A DNA stretch of 64,000 nt from JAYODW01 sp038116745 (GTDB taxonomy: Bacteria > Pseudomonadota > Gammaproteobacteria > Ga0077536), in contig JAYODW010000006.1 in the NCBI GenBank assembly GCA_038116745.1, forward strand, positions 60,707 to 124,706, written 5' to 3'. The position numbers were made by a program, and so were the translations under genes. The notes under the pieces are model-generated. The model saw only the letters and a program-made list of their open reading frames with translations. It was not told the origin of the DNA and searched no databases. Every line of letters starts with the position of its first letter. The stretch's first letter is position 1. This document shows positions 46,265 through 54,867 of the stretch, in pieces.

Positions 46265-46288
46265 CCACTTTTCCCCACTTTTTACCAC
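46265..46288 (-). promoter_or_regulatory. three phased MraZ boxes upstream of mraZ
   Basis: On the minus strand GTGG occurs at 46285-46288, 46275-46278 and 46265-46268, exactly 10 bp apart. The repeats read GTGGTAAAAA, GTGGGGAAAA and GTGGATCAGT. Known MraZ operators are three or more GTGG-type repeats with this spacing just ahead of mraZ, so autoregulation is very likely. The repeats end about 90 nt before the mraZ start. Confidence 0.85.
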
Positions 46289-46524
46289 TCAGCGCGACTA
46301 TAGGTACGCGCGCGCTGCAGTGTCAAGGCATTGGGGCGTCGATCTTCAGAATTCTTTCTTTATGAACAGTAGCTTAGCGCACCAGCTCTCAAGGTTGGAC
46401 CGGCTAAGAGAGCAGTTTATTGATAAGTCATCGAGTAAAAACAAGATAGTATCGGTATATTCTCGCCTCATTTATCAGCAACGAATAAGCGAGCACTTAC
46501 TTTTCAGGATTTTGATCTAGAAAA
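46289..46524. other. A+T-richer spacer between rnpB and mraZ operator
   Basis: This belongs to a 349-nt gene-free gap (46176-46524). Apart from the MraZ boxes I see no gene or clear hairpin here. The right end carries the short U-rich tail after the RNase P RNA. Confidence 0.4.
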
Positions 46525-46920
46525 GAGACAAGCCGGCCTGTAAGCCGGGTTCTGTATGCCGATGAACGGCATGGTGATCATCCATCTGGGACCCACGTCA
46601 CCGTGAGCCTCTAGCGACCTACCCGGAGACTCATGCGGACCGCATGTCAGCACGCTTACGCGAGCTACGTCCCCCTATTTGGTCTTGCTCCGAGCGGGGT
46701 TTTCCCTGCCACCGACTTTCGCCGGCGCGGTGCGCTCTTACCGCACCATTTCACCCTTACCATCCGAGAATGGCGGTATATTTTCTGTGGCACTTTCCGT
46801 AGGCTCGCACCTCCCAGGTGTTGCCTGGCGCCCTGTCCTATGGAGCCCGGACTTTCCTCCGGCAACAGCATTAATCACTTGATTAACCCGCAGCCAGCGA
46901 TCACCCGGCCGGCTTGTCGC
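46525..46920 (-). ncRNA. rnpB: RNase P RNA, bacterial type A
   Basis: The catalytic RNA of RNase P matures tRNA 5' ends. The minus strand contains the conserved core GAGGAAAGTCCGGGCTCC, GGGTGAAATGGTGCGGTAAG and the 3' ACAGAACCCGGCTTAC. The ends pair as helix P1: GACAAGCCGGCC at 46918-46907 with GGCCGGCTTGTC at 46538-46527. P1 is followed by TCTCTTTT, a plausible terminator. The length of about 395 nt is normal. The gene lies between mraZ and rsmI, as in several gammaproteobacteria. Confidence 0.96.
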
Positions 46921-46950
46921 GGCGCAGTGTGTCTTCAAGCTCGAGTAGAT

Positions 46951-47814
46951 TCAATCCCGGCCTGGTTCGAGATCGTGAAAATACCGATACAGCTCGTTGC
47001 GACTCAGTCCAGTCAGCTCTCGGGCGAGGGTCATTCCAGCCCGCGGCTCGAGATGCGTAGCTAATGATTTCAGCAAGCGCTCGCGAGAAACCGACTTCGC
47101 GCTGACCGCAGAACCCTCCATCAGAATGACAAATTCACCGCGCGCAATCTCAGGTTCTTTGCTGAATCGCTCGGACATTTCTCCCAGCGTCATCGCATAA
47201 AGAGACTCAAAACGCTTCGTCATCTCTCTTGCGACGGTGATTTTTCTCTCCTCACCGAATACACGGGACATATCTTCCAGTGTTTTCCGCACACGATGCG
47301 GCGCTTCATAAAAGATCATCGTACGAGCCTCATCACTAAGAGACTCAAGCCTGCGCTGCCTGGCTCCGGCTGACGTTGGCAGAAAGCCTTCGAATACAAA
47401 GCGGGATACCGGAAGCGCACTGATACTCAGAGCGGCTATCGCCGCACAGGCGCCCGGCACGCTGAACACCGGGATGTCTGCGGCTGCCGCTGCAACGATT
47501 AGGGAATGCCCCGGGTCCGAGACCAAAGGTGTGCCCGCATCGCTGATCAACGCGCACGCTTTCCGACCGTCACGCAAGAGCTCAATAATCTCCGCAGCGA
47601 GAGAGCGCTCATTGTGTTCGTGATAGCTTCTAAGGCTAGTTCCAATTGCGTACTGCTGCATGAGAACGCGGCTATGTCGAGTATCCTCACACAGAATGAA
47701 ATCCACGGCTCGAAGTACGTCGAGCGCGCGCAGCGTTATGTCGGCAAGATTGCCGATAGGGGTAGCGACGACGTAAACCGCAGGACGTTCAATTGACAGC
47801 CCGGATCTCCCCAA
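46951..47814 (-). CDS. rsmI: 16S rRNA 2'-O-ribose C1402 methyltransferase RsmI
   Basis: RsmI adds the 2'-O-methyl at C1402 of 16S rRNA, the same nucleotide that RsmH N4-methylates. It is a tetrapyrrole-methylase fold with VYVVATPIGNLADIT, CEDTRHSRVLM, SDAGTPLVSDPG and the SAM-binding SVPGACAAIAAL. I set the start at TTG 47814, which has GAGGA six bases upstream and gives 287 residues. The open frame continues far upstream but has no homology there. Divergent lpoA begins 14 nt away. Confidence 0.93.
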   Translation of the reverse strand: MGRSGLSIERPAVYVVATPIGNLADITLRALDVLRAVDFILCEDTRHSRVLMQQYAIGTSLRSYHEHNERSLAAEIIELLRDGRKACALISDAGTPLVSDPGHSLIVAAAAADIPVFSVPGACAAIAALSISALPVSRFVFEGFLPTSAGARQRRLESLSDEARTMIFYEAPHRVRKTLEDMSRVFGEERKITVAREMTKRFESLYAMTLGEMSERFSKEPEIARGEFVILMEGSAVSAKSVSRERLLKSLATHLEPRAGMTLARELTGLSRNELYRYFHDLEPGRD

Positions 47815-47827
47815 AGATACTTCCTCA

Positions 47828-49687
47828 GTGCTGATTTCCACTTCTCCCGTCTGCCCGGTTCGAGCTTTTTTTCTTCTCAGTATCCTGCTACTGCTCAGCG
47901 CCTGCGCGAGTCCTGAACGAAGCTCCCGACCACTCCAACAGAACAAGACGCCTGAAGAGCTGGCGGAACAATTCCTGACAAACCGCGACTTCGTGGCCGC
48001 TGCGCGGGCTTTCGCCAGTTTAGCCGGGCAAGAAACAAATCCGGATCCCGAGTATGCCGGAATTGCCGCCCTTCTCCTGCAGGACACCGGAGGCACTGCC
48101 CGGGCAAATGCCATCATTGCGGACGCCGCCCAGCCCACGGGTCGGGCGTCTACCGCGCTGTTGGTCGCAAAAGCACGTTCGATGCTGGAGACAGGGTTTT
48201 ACGAAGACGCTTACGTGATGCTTCAAGGACTGGACCCGGAGTCGCTGCGGCCCTACGAAGTAGGCGCTTATCGCAGAAGCCTGGGGGAAGCTGCGCTGAA
48301 GGCAGGGCGGTCCGCTGAAGCGGCGGCGGCCCTTTTGAATGCTGCTGCGTACCCCCTTCCGGGTCAGGTCGTGACATCCTTGGAACGCTCGACCTGGGAA
48401 GCTGTCTCGCAGCTGTCTCCGGCGGAAAACCACAAACTGAGTGCGCAGAGCACCTCTCCTCTGGCTGAGGGATGGTACGCCTTTGGCGCGCTGATCGACC
48501 TTGGCCACCTATCGGAATCAGCGCTTGATTCAGGGATCGACACCTGGCTGGCGCGCTATTCCGACCACCCCGCCAGAGCCTTTGAAAAGGCTCTGCGCGC
48601 ACGCGCGCAGGCAGCCTCGGCGCCGGTGGAGCATATCGCGCTCCTGTTGCCGTTTGATTCCGAACTCGCAGAAGCATCATCGGCAATACGCGACGGCTTC
48701 ATCACTGCATGGCACACAGATCTGCGTCCCGAGAGACCACGAGTTAGCGTTTTCTCGACCAGCGAAAACGCACCGGTCGCTGCGGCGGAAGCGGCGCAGG
48801 CCAGCGGCGCCGACGTCATCGTAGGACCGCTCCGAAAAGCTGAAATCAAAGAGCTACTCAGCAGAGACACCACCGGACTCCCAGTACTAGCCCTGAACAT
48901 TCTAGACTCCGTGAGTAGCGCCAAGACGGGCTTTTATCAGTTCGGTCTCTCTCCAGAAACGGAAGCCCAAGAGGTGGCGCGGTATGCGCGGTCTCACGGA
49001 CGACGAGCACTGGTCCTTGGAGCAGACTCACCTTGGGGCGAAAGGCTCATTACGGCGTATACGCAGGAATGGCACCACCTAGAGGGGGAACTCGTTACAG
49101 CAGCCACTCATGGCGACAGCAGTGAATCGTACTCCTCGGCGGTAAAACGCGCGCTAAACGTTTCCTTGAGCGAAGAGCGCAGCGGTCGCCTGAAGCGTAA
49201 ACTGGGCATCAAGATGCATACGGAGTCCAGACGTCGACAGGACATTGACGTCGTTTTACTTGCTGAACACCATTCCGGCGCGCGGCAGTTAATGCCCCAG
49301 CTGCGTTACTTTCAGGCTGGAGAACTCCCCACCTTTGCCACTTCCCACGTGTTCGCTGGCAACGCTGACGCCGAATCTGACATTGACCTAGACGGGATCA
49401 CGTTCGGTGATATCCCATGGCTGTTCGGCAAAACCGACCCTGCGACGTCGGGAGAGGTGAGAGCACTCTGGCCGGAACGCTATCGGGGCCTTGGAAGGTT
49501 GTTCGCGCTTGGCATCGATGCCTATCGGATACTTCCCCACCTCGCTCGAATGCACTTTCAGCCGAACATGCGGGTACCTGGAGCGACAGGCGACCTCAGG
49601 ATGGATTCCCAAGGTGTGATGCATCGAAACATGCGCTGGTTCAGATTTCACGAGGGGGTGCCCGTGAGCGCGGATCTCCTGCTGTGA
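47828..49687 (+). CDS. lpoA: penicillin-binding protein activator LpoA
   Basis: LpoA is the outer-membrane lipoprotein that activates PBP1a from outside the cell wall. It has a signal peptide with lipobox LLSAC (Cys about residue 26), an N-terminal TPR-like helical domain (about 35-220) and a C-terminal periplasmic-binding-protein fold (about 235-600; HIALLLPFDSELAEASSAI). The 619 residues are normal. The start is GTG. The order rsmI-lpoA-yraN-diaA matches E. coli. The last base of its TGA begins the yraN ATG. Confidence 0.92.
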   Translation: MLISTSPVCPVRAFFLLSILLLLSACASPERSSRPLQQNKTPEELAEQFLTNRDFVAAARAFASLAGQETNPDPEYAGIAALLLQDTGGTARANAIIADAAQPTGRASTALLVAKARSMLETGFYEDAYVMLQGLDPESLRPYEVGAYRRSLGEAALKAGRSAEAAAALLNAAAYPLPGQVVTSLERSTWEAVSQLSPAENHKLSAQSTSPLAEGWYAFGALIDLGHLSESALDSGIDTWLARYSDHPARAFEKALRARAQAASAPVEHIALLLPFDSELAEASSAIRDGFITAWHTDLRPERPRVSVFSTSENAPVAAAEAAQASGADVIVGPLRKAEIKELLSRDTTGLPVLALNILDSVSSAKTGFYQFGLSPETEAQEVARYARSHGRRALVLGADSPWGERLITAYTQEWHHLEGELVTAATHGDSSESYSSAVKRALNVSLSEERSGRLKRKLGIKMHTESRRRQDIDVVLLAEHHSGARQLMPQLRYFQAGELPTFATSHVFAGNADAESDIDLDGITFGDIPWLFGKTDPATSGEVRALWPERYRGLGRLFALGIDAYRILPHLARMHFQPNMRVPGATGDLRMDSQGVMHRNMRWFRFHEGVPVSADLLL

Positions 49688-50073
49688 TGCCCGCGCCCCT
49701 ATCTGGATCACCGTCTTCTAGACGTTCTCAAGGGGAACGGTACGAGAGAGCCGCTGAGGCCTTTCTCTGCGCACGAGGCTTAACACCCATCACCCGCAAT
49801 TTTTGTTTTCGCGGCGGTGAAATCGATCTTGTCATGCGACACGGAGGCGCCATTGTGTTCGTTGAGGTGAGATTCCGGAACTCAGCAAGCTTTGGCTCGG
49901 CAGAAGAAAGCGTGGACGCTCGCAAGCAGAAACGCCTTCGACTTGGAGGACAGATCTATTTACGTAAGAATCCGCCCTCTCACGACTTCAGCTGCCGCTT
50001 TGACGTAGTCGCCTTCACCGGTCCGCATAGCGTCTCTGCCCCGATCTGGATTCAAGACGCTTTTTCTGCATAA
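49687..50073 (+). CDS. yraN: YraN/UPF0102 family endonuclease-like protein
   Basis: The 128-residue protein has the restriction-endonuclease-like fold of UPF0102. Motifs are GERYERAAEAFLCARG, the acidic site GGEIDLVM and IVFVEVRFRNS, where the usual ExK lysine is Arg. The physiological role in the family is unresolved. I chose the ATG at 49687, which overlaps lpoA by one base and fits family length. The genomic order supports the call. Confidence 0.9.
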   Translation: MPAPLSGSPSSRRSQGERYERAAEAFLCARGLTPITRNFCFRGGEIDLVMRHGGAIVFVEVRFRNSASFGSAEESVDARKQKRLRLGGQIYLRKNPPSHDFSCRFDVVAFTGPHSVSAPIWIQDAFSA

Positions 50074-50095
50074 AGGAATCGAGAGACCGAGACAC

Positions 50096-50689
50096 GTGGA
50101 CGACATAATTCTGGTGCAAACAAATTTTTCCGAAAGCGCGGCTGTAAAGACAGCCTGCGCCAGTGAACTTTCCGAAAGTATCGCGCGCGCCGGTAGGACA
50201 ATCACGCAAGCTATCCTGGAGAACGGTAAAGTTCTCAGCTGCGGGAACGGTGGGTCGGCAGCCGACGCACAACATTTCTCATCAGAGCTACTGAATCGTT
50301 TCGAGCAGGAACGCCCGGGTCTCCCGGCTATTGCGCTCACGACAGACAGTTCCACGCTGACTTCAATCGCTAACGACTACCAATATGCCGATATCTTCGC
50401 GAAGCAGATCCGCGCTTTAGGCCATGGTGGTGACGTGCTCCTGGCGATTTCCACGAGTGGCAATTCGCACAACATTCTCAACGCCGTCGACGCTGCACAC
50501 GAGCGGGAGATGAAAATCGTGCTCCTCACGGGCCGAACAGGGGGAGAAGCAAGCGCAAGCTTAGCCTCAGACGATGTACTTATCGCCGTCCCCAGCGACC
50601 GAACTGCGCGGATCCAGGAAGCCCATCTTGTCGTCATTCACAGCTTGTGTGAAATCATCGATCGTCATCTCCTCGGCAACACCCTATAA
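50096..50689 (+). CDS. diaA: SIS-domain DnaA initiator-associating protein DiaA
   Basis: This is a phosphosugar-isomerase-fold protein of 197 residues (SCGNGGSAADAQHFSSEL, LLAISTSGNSHNIL). Sequence alone cannot separate DiaA from GmhA, but the lpoA-yraN-diaA order favours DiaA, which binds DnaA and promotes initiation at oriC. The start is GTG at 50096. The dolP gene that follows in E. coli is missing; the next gene is convergent sspB. Confidence 0.82.
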   Translation: MDDIILVQTNFSESAAVKTACASELSESIARAGRTITQAILENGKVLSCGNGGSAADAQHFSSELLNRFEQERPGLPAIALTTDSSTLTSIANDYQYADIFAKQIRALGHGGDVLLAISTSGNSHNILNAVDAAHEREMKIVLLTGRTGGEASASLASDDVLIAVPSDRTARIQEAHLVVIHSLCEIIDRHLLGNTL

Positions 50690-50810
50690 GTAGCCCTGAG
50701 TGTGGAGGCAAACGATCCTGAGGCGCCTGAGTGTCCGCGACCTTCCTGTTTCGCCGACCGTCTTCCTCAAGGAGCCGCTGCACAAACCGATTGGGCGAAC
50801 CTGCCTGGAA

Positions 50811-51227
50811 TTATTTGATCAACTTCAAATGCGAGGACTGCGATTTCGGCAGCGATGCGCCGATGCTCTGTTCATCGGACAGGCGATCAGAGCTATCTAA
50901 TGCGCGCTGAGCATCGACAGTGCTCTCTGATAATTGCAGGCCCTGTCCGTTTTCGCGCGCGTAAATCGCCTGGATCGACCGGATAGGGACATGCACCTCC
51001 CGAGGGATACCGCCAAAACGAGCGCTGAACGAAATTGCCTCGTTTCCCATCAGAAGATCCTTCACTGCACTAGGCGCGATATTGAGCACTATTAAACCGT
51101 TCTCAACGTACTGCTCTGGCACGACCACATCTGACCCGTCCACAGCGGCAAGCAGATGAGGGGTCATGCTGTTGTCCACAATCCACTCGTAGATCGCTCT
51201 CACCAGATAAGGGCCTGTCGGTGTCAC
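50811..51227 (-). CDS. sspB: ClpXP adaptor SspB
   Basis: SspB delivers ssrA-tagged proteins to ClpXP. The folded N-domain (PYLVRAIYEWIVDNSMTPHL, FSARFGGIPREVHVP) is followed by a flexible linker. The short C-terminal tail ends SHLKLIK, matching the ClpX-docking XB motif. The 138 residues fit. It starts at GTG and follows sspA after about 60 nt, as usual. Confidence 0.93.
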   Translation of the reverse strand: MTPTGPYLVRAIYEWIVDNSMTPHLLAAVDGSDVVVPEQYVENGLIVLNIAPSAVKDLLMGNEAISFSARFGGIPREVHVPIRSIQAIYARENGQGLQLSESTVDAQRALDSSDRLSDEQSIGASLPKSQSSHLKLIK

Positions 51228-51289
51228 GCTCTTAATATCCAGATCGTCATGCGCATCGGGAACTAAAGATGCAGCATCTCAGCCTTTGC

Positions 51290-51913
51290 TTACCTTAGCT
51301 CTCGCTCTATCGGAGAAAGGCTGTTGCGGAACGCCGCGCGCTCAAAAAGTTTGTCTCCGTACTTAACCATCGGTGCTGCTGACGCACCCAGCTTCAAACC
51401 AAAGCTGGGCAGGCGCCACAACAAAGGCGCCATACACATATCTACGAGCGAAAACTCGTCAGACATAAAAAACGGAGAGCGAGAAAAAAGCGGCGCAATT
51501 GCCATCAGGTTGTCCTTAAGCTCCTTCCGGGCCGCTGCCGCAGCAACCTCGTTTTCGCCGCTAATCAACGACGCCAGCGAGTAAAGGTCACGCACAATCC
51601 GATAGCGGAGCTGTCGGTTATTCGCTCTCGACACAGGGTCCACAGGCATGAGAGGCGGATGGGGATACCGTTCATCAAGGTACTCCATCATGATCTGGCA
51701 GTCATAAAGCACGAGGTCTCGATCGACCAGCGTAAGAATCGTGTCGTAAGGATTTAGATCGTTGAGATCTTCTGGTTTGGACTCGTCGTCAACGAAATAC
51801 ACTTCAGCATTAATGTCTTTTTCGCTTAGCACGAACCGGACGCAATGCCCCAGCGGATCTGCCGCTTCAGCGTACAGCGTCATCACCGAACGCCGATTCG
51901 TGAGCGCAGTCAT
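51290..51913 (-). CDS. sspA: stringent starvation protein A SspA
   Basis: SspA is a GST-fold protein that binds RNA polymerase and modulates starvation and virulence genes. It lacks GST activity in the family. It opens with the thioredoxin-like domain (MTLYAEAADPLGHCVRFVLSEK) and has the helical domain with PPLMPVDPVSRANNR. The ATG at 51913 lies one base after the cytochrome c1 stop, giving 207 residues. Longer open sequence upstream overlaps petC. Confidence 0.94.
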   Translation of the reverse strand: MTALTNRRSVMTLYAEAADPLGHCVRFVLSEKDINAEVYFVDDESKPEDLNDLNPYDTILTLVDRDLVLYDCQIMMEYLDERYPHPPLMPVDPVSRANNRQLRYRIVRDLYSLASLISGENEVAAAAARKELKDNLMAIAPLFSRSPFFMSDEFSLVDMCMAPLLWRLPSFGLKLGASAAPMVKYGDKLFERAAFRNSLSPIERELR

Positions 51914-51914
51914 G

Positions 51915-52640
51915 TCAGTGAACATCCTTCCAGTATTCCCGCTTCTGAAGATACACAGCGACGAACAAAACGAGTAGAAATGCGATGACCCAGAACCCGA
52001 TCCGGTAGCGGACAAGTTTGGCAGGCTCACCCAGGTAGGCAAGGAAGGCCACGAGATCTCGCGTAGCCTGCTGGTACTCGCTTGGTGACATTCGGCCGGA
52101 TTGCTCCAGACTGAGATGAACGCTCTTATGTCCTTCCCCGGCTGCGACCTGCTTGACTTGATAACCCTGGAGTTCCCCCAGGACATGAGGCATGGCGGTT
52201 TCAGAAAAGTAGAGATTATTAACGCCAGTGGGACGGTTAGGATCGAGGTAGAAGCCATTCAGGAACGAGTAAAGCCAATCGGCCCCTCGCGCTCGGGCAA
52301 TCACGGACAGATCTGGCGGCGCCACTCCGAACCAGCCTTCAGCGTCCGCTGGCCGCATGGCTATGGTCATCGTGTCACCGATTTTGTCGCTGGCAAACAT
52401 CAGACTTTGTTCGACGATCTTCGGGTCAATACCAAGATCATCAGCCATACGTCCATACCGCATAAAACGCGCGGAGTGACAGCTGAGGCAGTAATTGACG
52501 AACAACCTCGCCCCACGCTGCAAAGATGTTTTGTTGCTCAGATTGACATCCGCATCGAGGAGTTCCGGTCCGTGACCCGAAGCCGCTAAACCGCTGCTGG
52601 CATAGACAACAAGAAGAACGACAAATAGGTGCTTTTTCAT
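51915..52640 (-). CDS. petC: ubiquinol-cytochrome c reductase, cytochrome c1
   Basis: This is the heme-c subunit of the bc1 complex. It has a cleavable signal peptide, the heme site CLSCH (51-55), the axial Met region (FSETAMPHVL) and a C-terminal membrane anchor (about 208-228). The 241 residues fit. It is the last gene of petABC and is directly followed by sspA. Confidence 0.95.
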   Translation of the reverse strand: MKKHLFVVLLVVYASSGLAASGHGPELLDADVNLSNKTSLQRGARLFVNYCLSCHSARFMRYGRMADDLGIDPKIVEQSLMFASDKIGDTMTIAMRPADAEGWFGVAPPDLSVIARARGADWLYSFLNGFYLDPNRPTGVNNLYFSETAMPHVLGELQGYQVKQVAAGEGHKSVHLSLEQSGRMSPSEYQQATRDLVAFLAYLGEPAKLVRYRIGFWVIAFLLVLFVAVYLQKREYWKDVH

Positions 52641-53893
52641 CAGCCTGTCACCCTGTCCGGGACCGGTTTCGTTTTATCCCATCGCGTGTAAAACGGCATC
52701 AGGAAGAAAAATGCGAAGTAGATCAGAGTACAGATCTGCGCGACCGTCGTGCGCCCTTCTGTCGGGGGAAGCAGGCCGAGATAGCCGAGAATTAAAAACG
52801 ACACAACGAACAGCGTAAGAGCAGTTTTAAAAATCCGACCACGGTAGCGGATCGATTTAACCGGGCTTCGATCGAGCCAAGGCAGCGCAAAAAACAGCAT
52901 CGTCGCCAGCCCCATGAAAATAACACCCCATAGCTTCCCGGGCACACCAAAGAAATTGACGGTATTCGCGCGCAGAATTGAATAGAACGGCGTGAAGTAC
53001 CACACGGGCGCGATGTGCTCGGGTGTTTTAAGGGGATCAGCCGGAATGAAATTGTTGTGCTCGAGGAAATAGCCACCCATTTCCGGAGCGAAGAACACGA
53101 CGCCTGCGAAGAGAATCAGAAACCCCACAACTCCCACTAAGTCTTTAACCGTGTAATAGGGATGGAAGGCAATTCCGTCGAGCGGCTTCCCGTCTGCATC
53201 TTTGTGCTTCTTGATCTCAACACCGTCGGGATTGTTGGAGCCCACTTCGTGGAGCGCGATGATGTGCAGCGCGACCAAACCGGCGATTGCGAACGGCAGG
53301 GCAATGACGTGCAAAGAGAAGAACCGATTCAAAGTGACGTCAGAGACGACGTAATCGCCCCTTATCCAAGTTGAGAGCGTCTCTCCAACGAAAGGAATCG
53401 CTCCAAACAAGGAAATGATGACCTGCGCCCCCCAGTAAGACATTTGTCCCCAAGGCAGCAGGTAGCCAAAAAACGCTTCCGCCATCAGCGATAGATAGAT
53501 AAACATGCCGAGGATCCAAATTAGCTCTCGGGGCTTTTTAAACGACCCGTAGAGGATCCCGCGAAACATATGCAGGTAGACAACTATGAAGAAAAAAGAC
53601 GCCCCGGTGGAGTGCATATAGCGGATCAGCCACCCCCACTCCACGTCGCGCATGATGTACTCAACAGACCCGAAAGCGAGCTCGGCATCGGGTTTATAGT
53701 TCATCACCAGCCAGATACCAGTGACGATCTGAATAGTGAGCACCACCAGAGATAGAACACCAAAGTAGTACCAGAAATTGAAATTCTTGGGCGCGTAGTA
53801 GCGCGCCATGTGGTCATTCCACAGCTGCAGCAGCGGGAAGCGCTCGTCAACCCAGTCACGCGCACCGGTCAGGCCTTTGACAATCAGATTCAT
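52640..53893 (-). CDS. petB: ubiquinol-cytochrome c reductase, cytochrome b
   Basis: This is the membrane core of the bc1 complex, carrying hemes bL and bH and both quinone sites. It has eight predicted membrane helices. The heme histidines lie in RYMHSTGASFFFIVVYLH and FFSLHVIALPFAIAGLVALH, and the Qo-site motif is PEWY-like (APVWYFTPF). The 417 residues are normal. It overlaps petA by 4 nt and petC by 1 nt. Confidence 0.96.
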   Translation of the reverse strand: MNLIVKGLTGARDWVDERFPLLQLWNDHMARYYAPKNFNFWYYFGVLSLVVLTIQIVTGIWLVMNYKPDAELAFGSVEYIMRDVEWGWLIRYMHSTGASFFFIVVYLHMFRGILYGSFKKPRELIWILGMFIYLSLMAEAFFGYLLPWGQMSYWGAQVIISLFGAIPFVGETLSTWIRGDYVVSDVTLNRFFSLHVIALPFAIAGLVALHIIALHEVGSNNPDGVEIKKHKDADGKPLDGIAFHPYYTVKDLVGVVGFLILFAGVVFFAPEMGGYFLEHNNFIPADPLKTPEHIAPVWYFTPFYSILRANTVNFFGVPGKLWGVIFMGLATMLFFALPWLDRSPVKSIRYRGRIFKTALTLFVVSFLILGYLGLLPPTEGRTTVAQICTLIYFAFFFLMPFYTRWDKTKPVPDRVTG

Positions 53894-54495
53894 GCCGTCG
53901 CGTCCTCCGCCTCGCCAATCACAATGTGGCCGTCATCGACAAACCTGTAGGGCGGAACAACCAGATTGGTTGGTGCAGGGACGCCTGCATACACTCGCCC
54001 TGCCAGATCGAATTTTGATCCGTGGCAAGGGCAGTAAAAACCACCCTTCCAGTCTGCTCCAAGGTCGTCAGAAGCGACGTCAGGCCTGAACGACGGTGAA
54101 CAACCGAGATGCGTGCAGATACCGACGAGAACAAGGTACTCAGGTTTGGACGACCTCCAGGTATTGTTTGCAAATTCCGGTTGTTCGGATTCGGCAGAGG
54201 AGGGATCACGCAGTGTGCTGTTATCGAGCGTTTCCAGACCGGCTAGCTGCTCTGTCGTCCTTCGGACTACCCATACTGGCTTTCCTCGCCACTGAAAAAT
54301 GAGTCTCTGTCCCGGCTCTATCTGACTGATATCCGCTTCCACTGGCGCACCGATCGCCTTGGCTTTGGCACTCGGCTGAAAGGTGGCAACAAAAGGGATG
54401 GCCGCAAAGGCTGCGCCGATACCCCCGATAACTGAGGCTGTTCCCGTAAGGAAGCGACGCCGACCCTGATCAGCAGCGTTATCGCTCATTTCCAA
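53890..54495 (-). CDS. petA: ubiquinol-cytochrome c reductase, Rieske iron-sulfur subunit
   Basis: This is the Rieske protein of the bc1 complex. It has an N-terminal Tat-like segment (GRRRFLTGTASVIGGIG) that stays as membrane anchor. The [2Fe-2S] ligands are Cys127/His129 (CTHLGC, with disulfide Cys132) and Cys155/His158 (CPCHGSKFD, with disulfide Cys157). The 201 residues are standard. It is the first gene of petABC-sspAB. Confidence 0.96.
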   Translation of the reverse strand: MEMSDNAADQGRRRFLTGTASVIGGIGAAFAAIPFVATFQPSAKAKAIGAPVEADISQIEPGQRLIFQWRGKPVWVVRRTTEQLAGLETLDNSTLRDPSSAESEQPEFANNTWRSSKPEYLVLVGICTHLGCSPSFRPDVASDDLGADWKGGFYCPCHGSKFDLAGRVYAGVPAPTNLVVPPYRFVDDGHIVIGEAEDATA

Positions 54496-54527
54496 CTCTC
54501 TCCAGACAAATAATCCAACCGAACATA

Positions 54528-54541
54528 TCGTTTTAAAACGA
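54528..54541. promoter_or_regulatory. 14-bp perfect palindrome ahead of petA
   Basis: TCGTTTTAAAACGA lies 33 nt upstream of the petA start, the right place for an operator. The regulator cannot be identified from sequence. Confidence 0.35.
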
Positions 54542-54867
54542 ATAGAGCTGACACCGACCTTCCCGAGGCTGCCGTAGGGACACAGCTCGCTGACGGCCCG
54601 TTCCGAACGGAACTTAAGGTGATCAGAAGATGCATCGTGGCGGTGCGGGCGAGGCTCCGAAGCGGCGGGAGTATACCATCAAATCTGCTCCCCTCCGGGC
54701 AGCGGACCGTAACTCCGAGCTGGGTGTTTCAGAACGCTCTACTATGTCCAACGAGGCTCAGAGCGGGAGATGGCTCTCAGTCTCGAAGGCCAAATCCCGC
54801 TTTAACCCCGTTCAAAAACATCCATCTACAACCGGGCTTCACTTATCCTCGCACCCAGACTGCTTTG
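54542..54867. other. petA-hisC intergenic region
   Basis: The gap between petA and hisC is 372 nt (54496-54867). Besides the palindrome listed separately, GTTCCG (54600-54605) and CGGAAC (54608-54613) form a second small inverted repeat. Short plus-strand open frames run through it into hisC but have no recognisable homology or good ribosome site. The petABC promoter should be here. Confidence 0.4.

Noticed and set aside
46633..47064. Open frames of 60-140 codons on both strands around 46.6-47.0 kb
   Set aside because: They overlie the RNase P RNA and have no protein family features.
50096..50689. GmhA (sedoheptulose-7-phosphate isomerase) instead of DiaA
   Set aside because: The folds are alike, but the conserved lpoA-yraN neighbourhood points to DiaA. 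This is not fully excluded by sequence.
50700..50900. 66-residue plus-strand frame downstream of diaA (dolP position)
   Set aside because: It has no lipobox or BON domain and overlaps sspB on the opposite strand, so it is not dolP.
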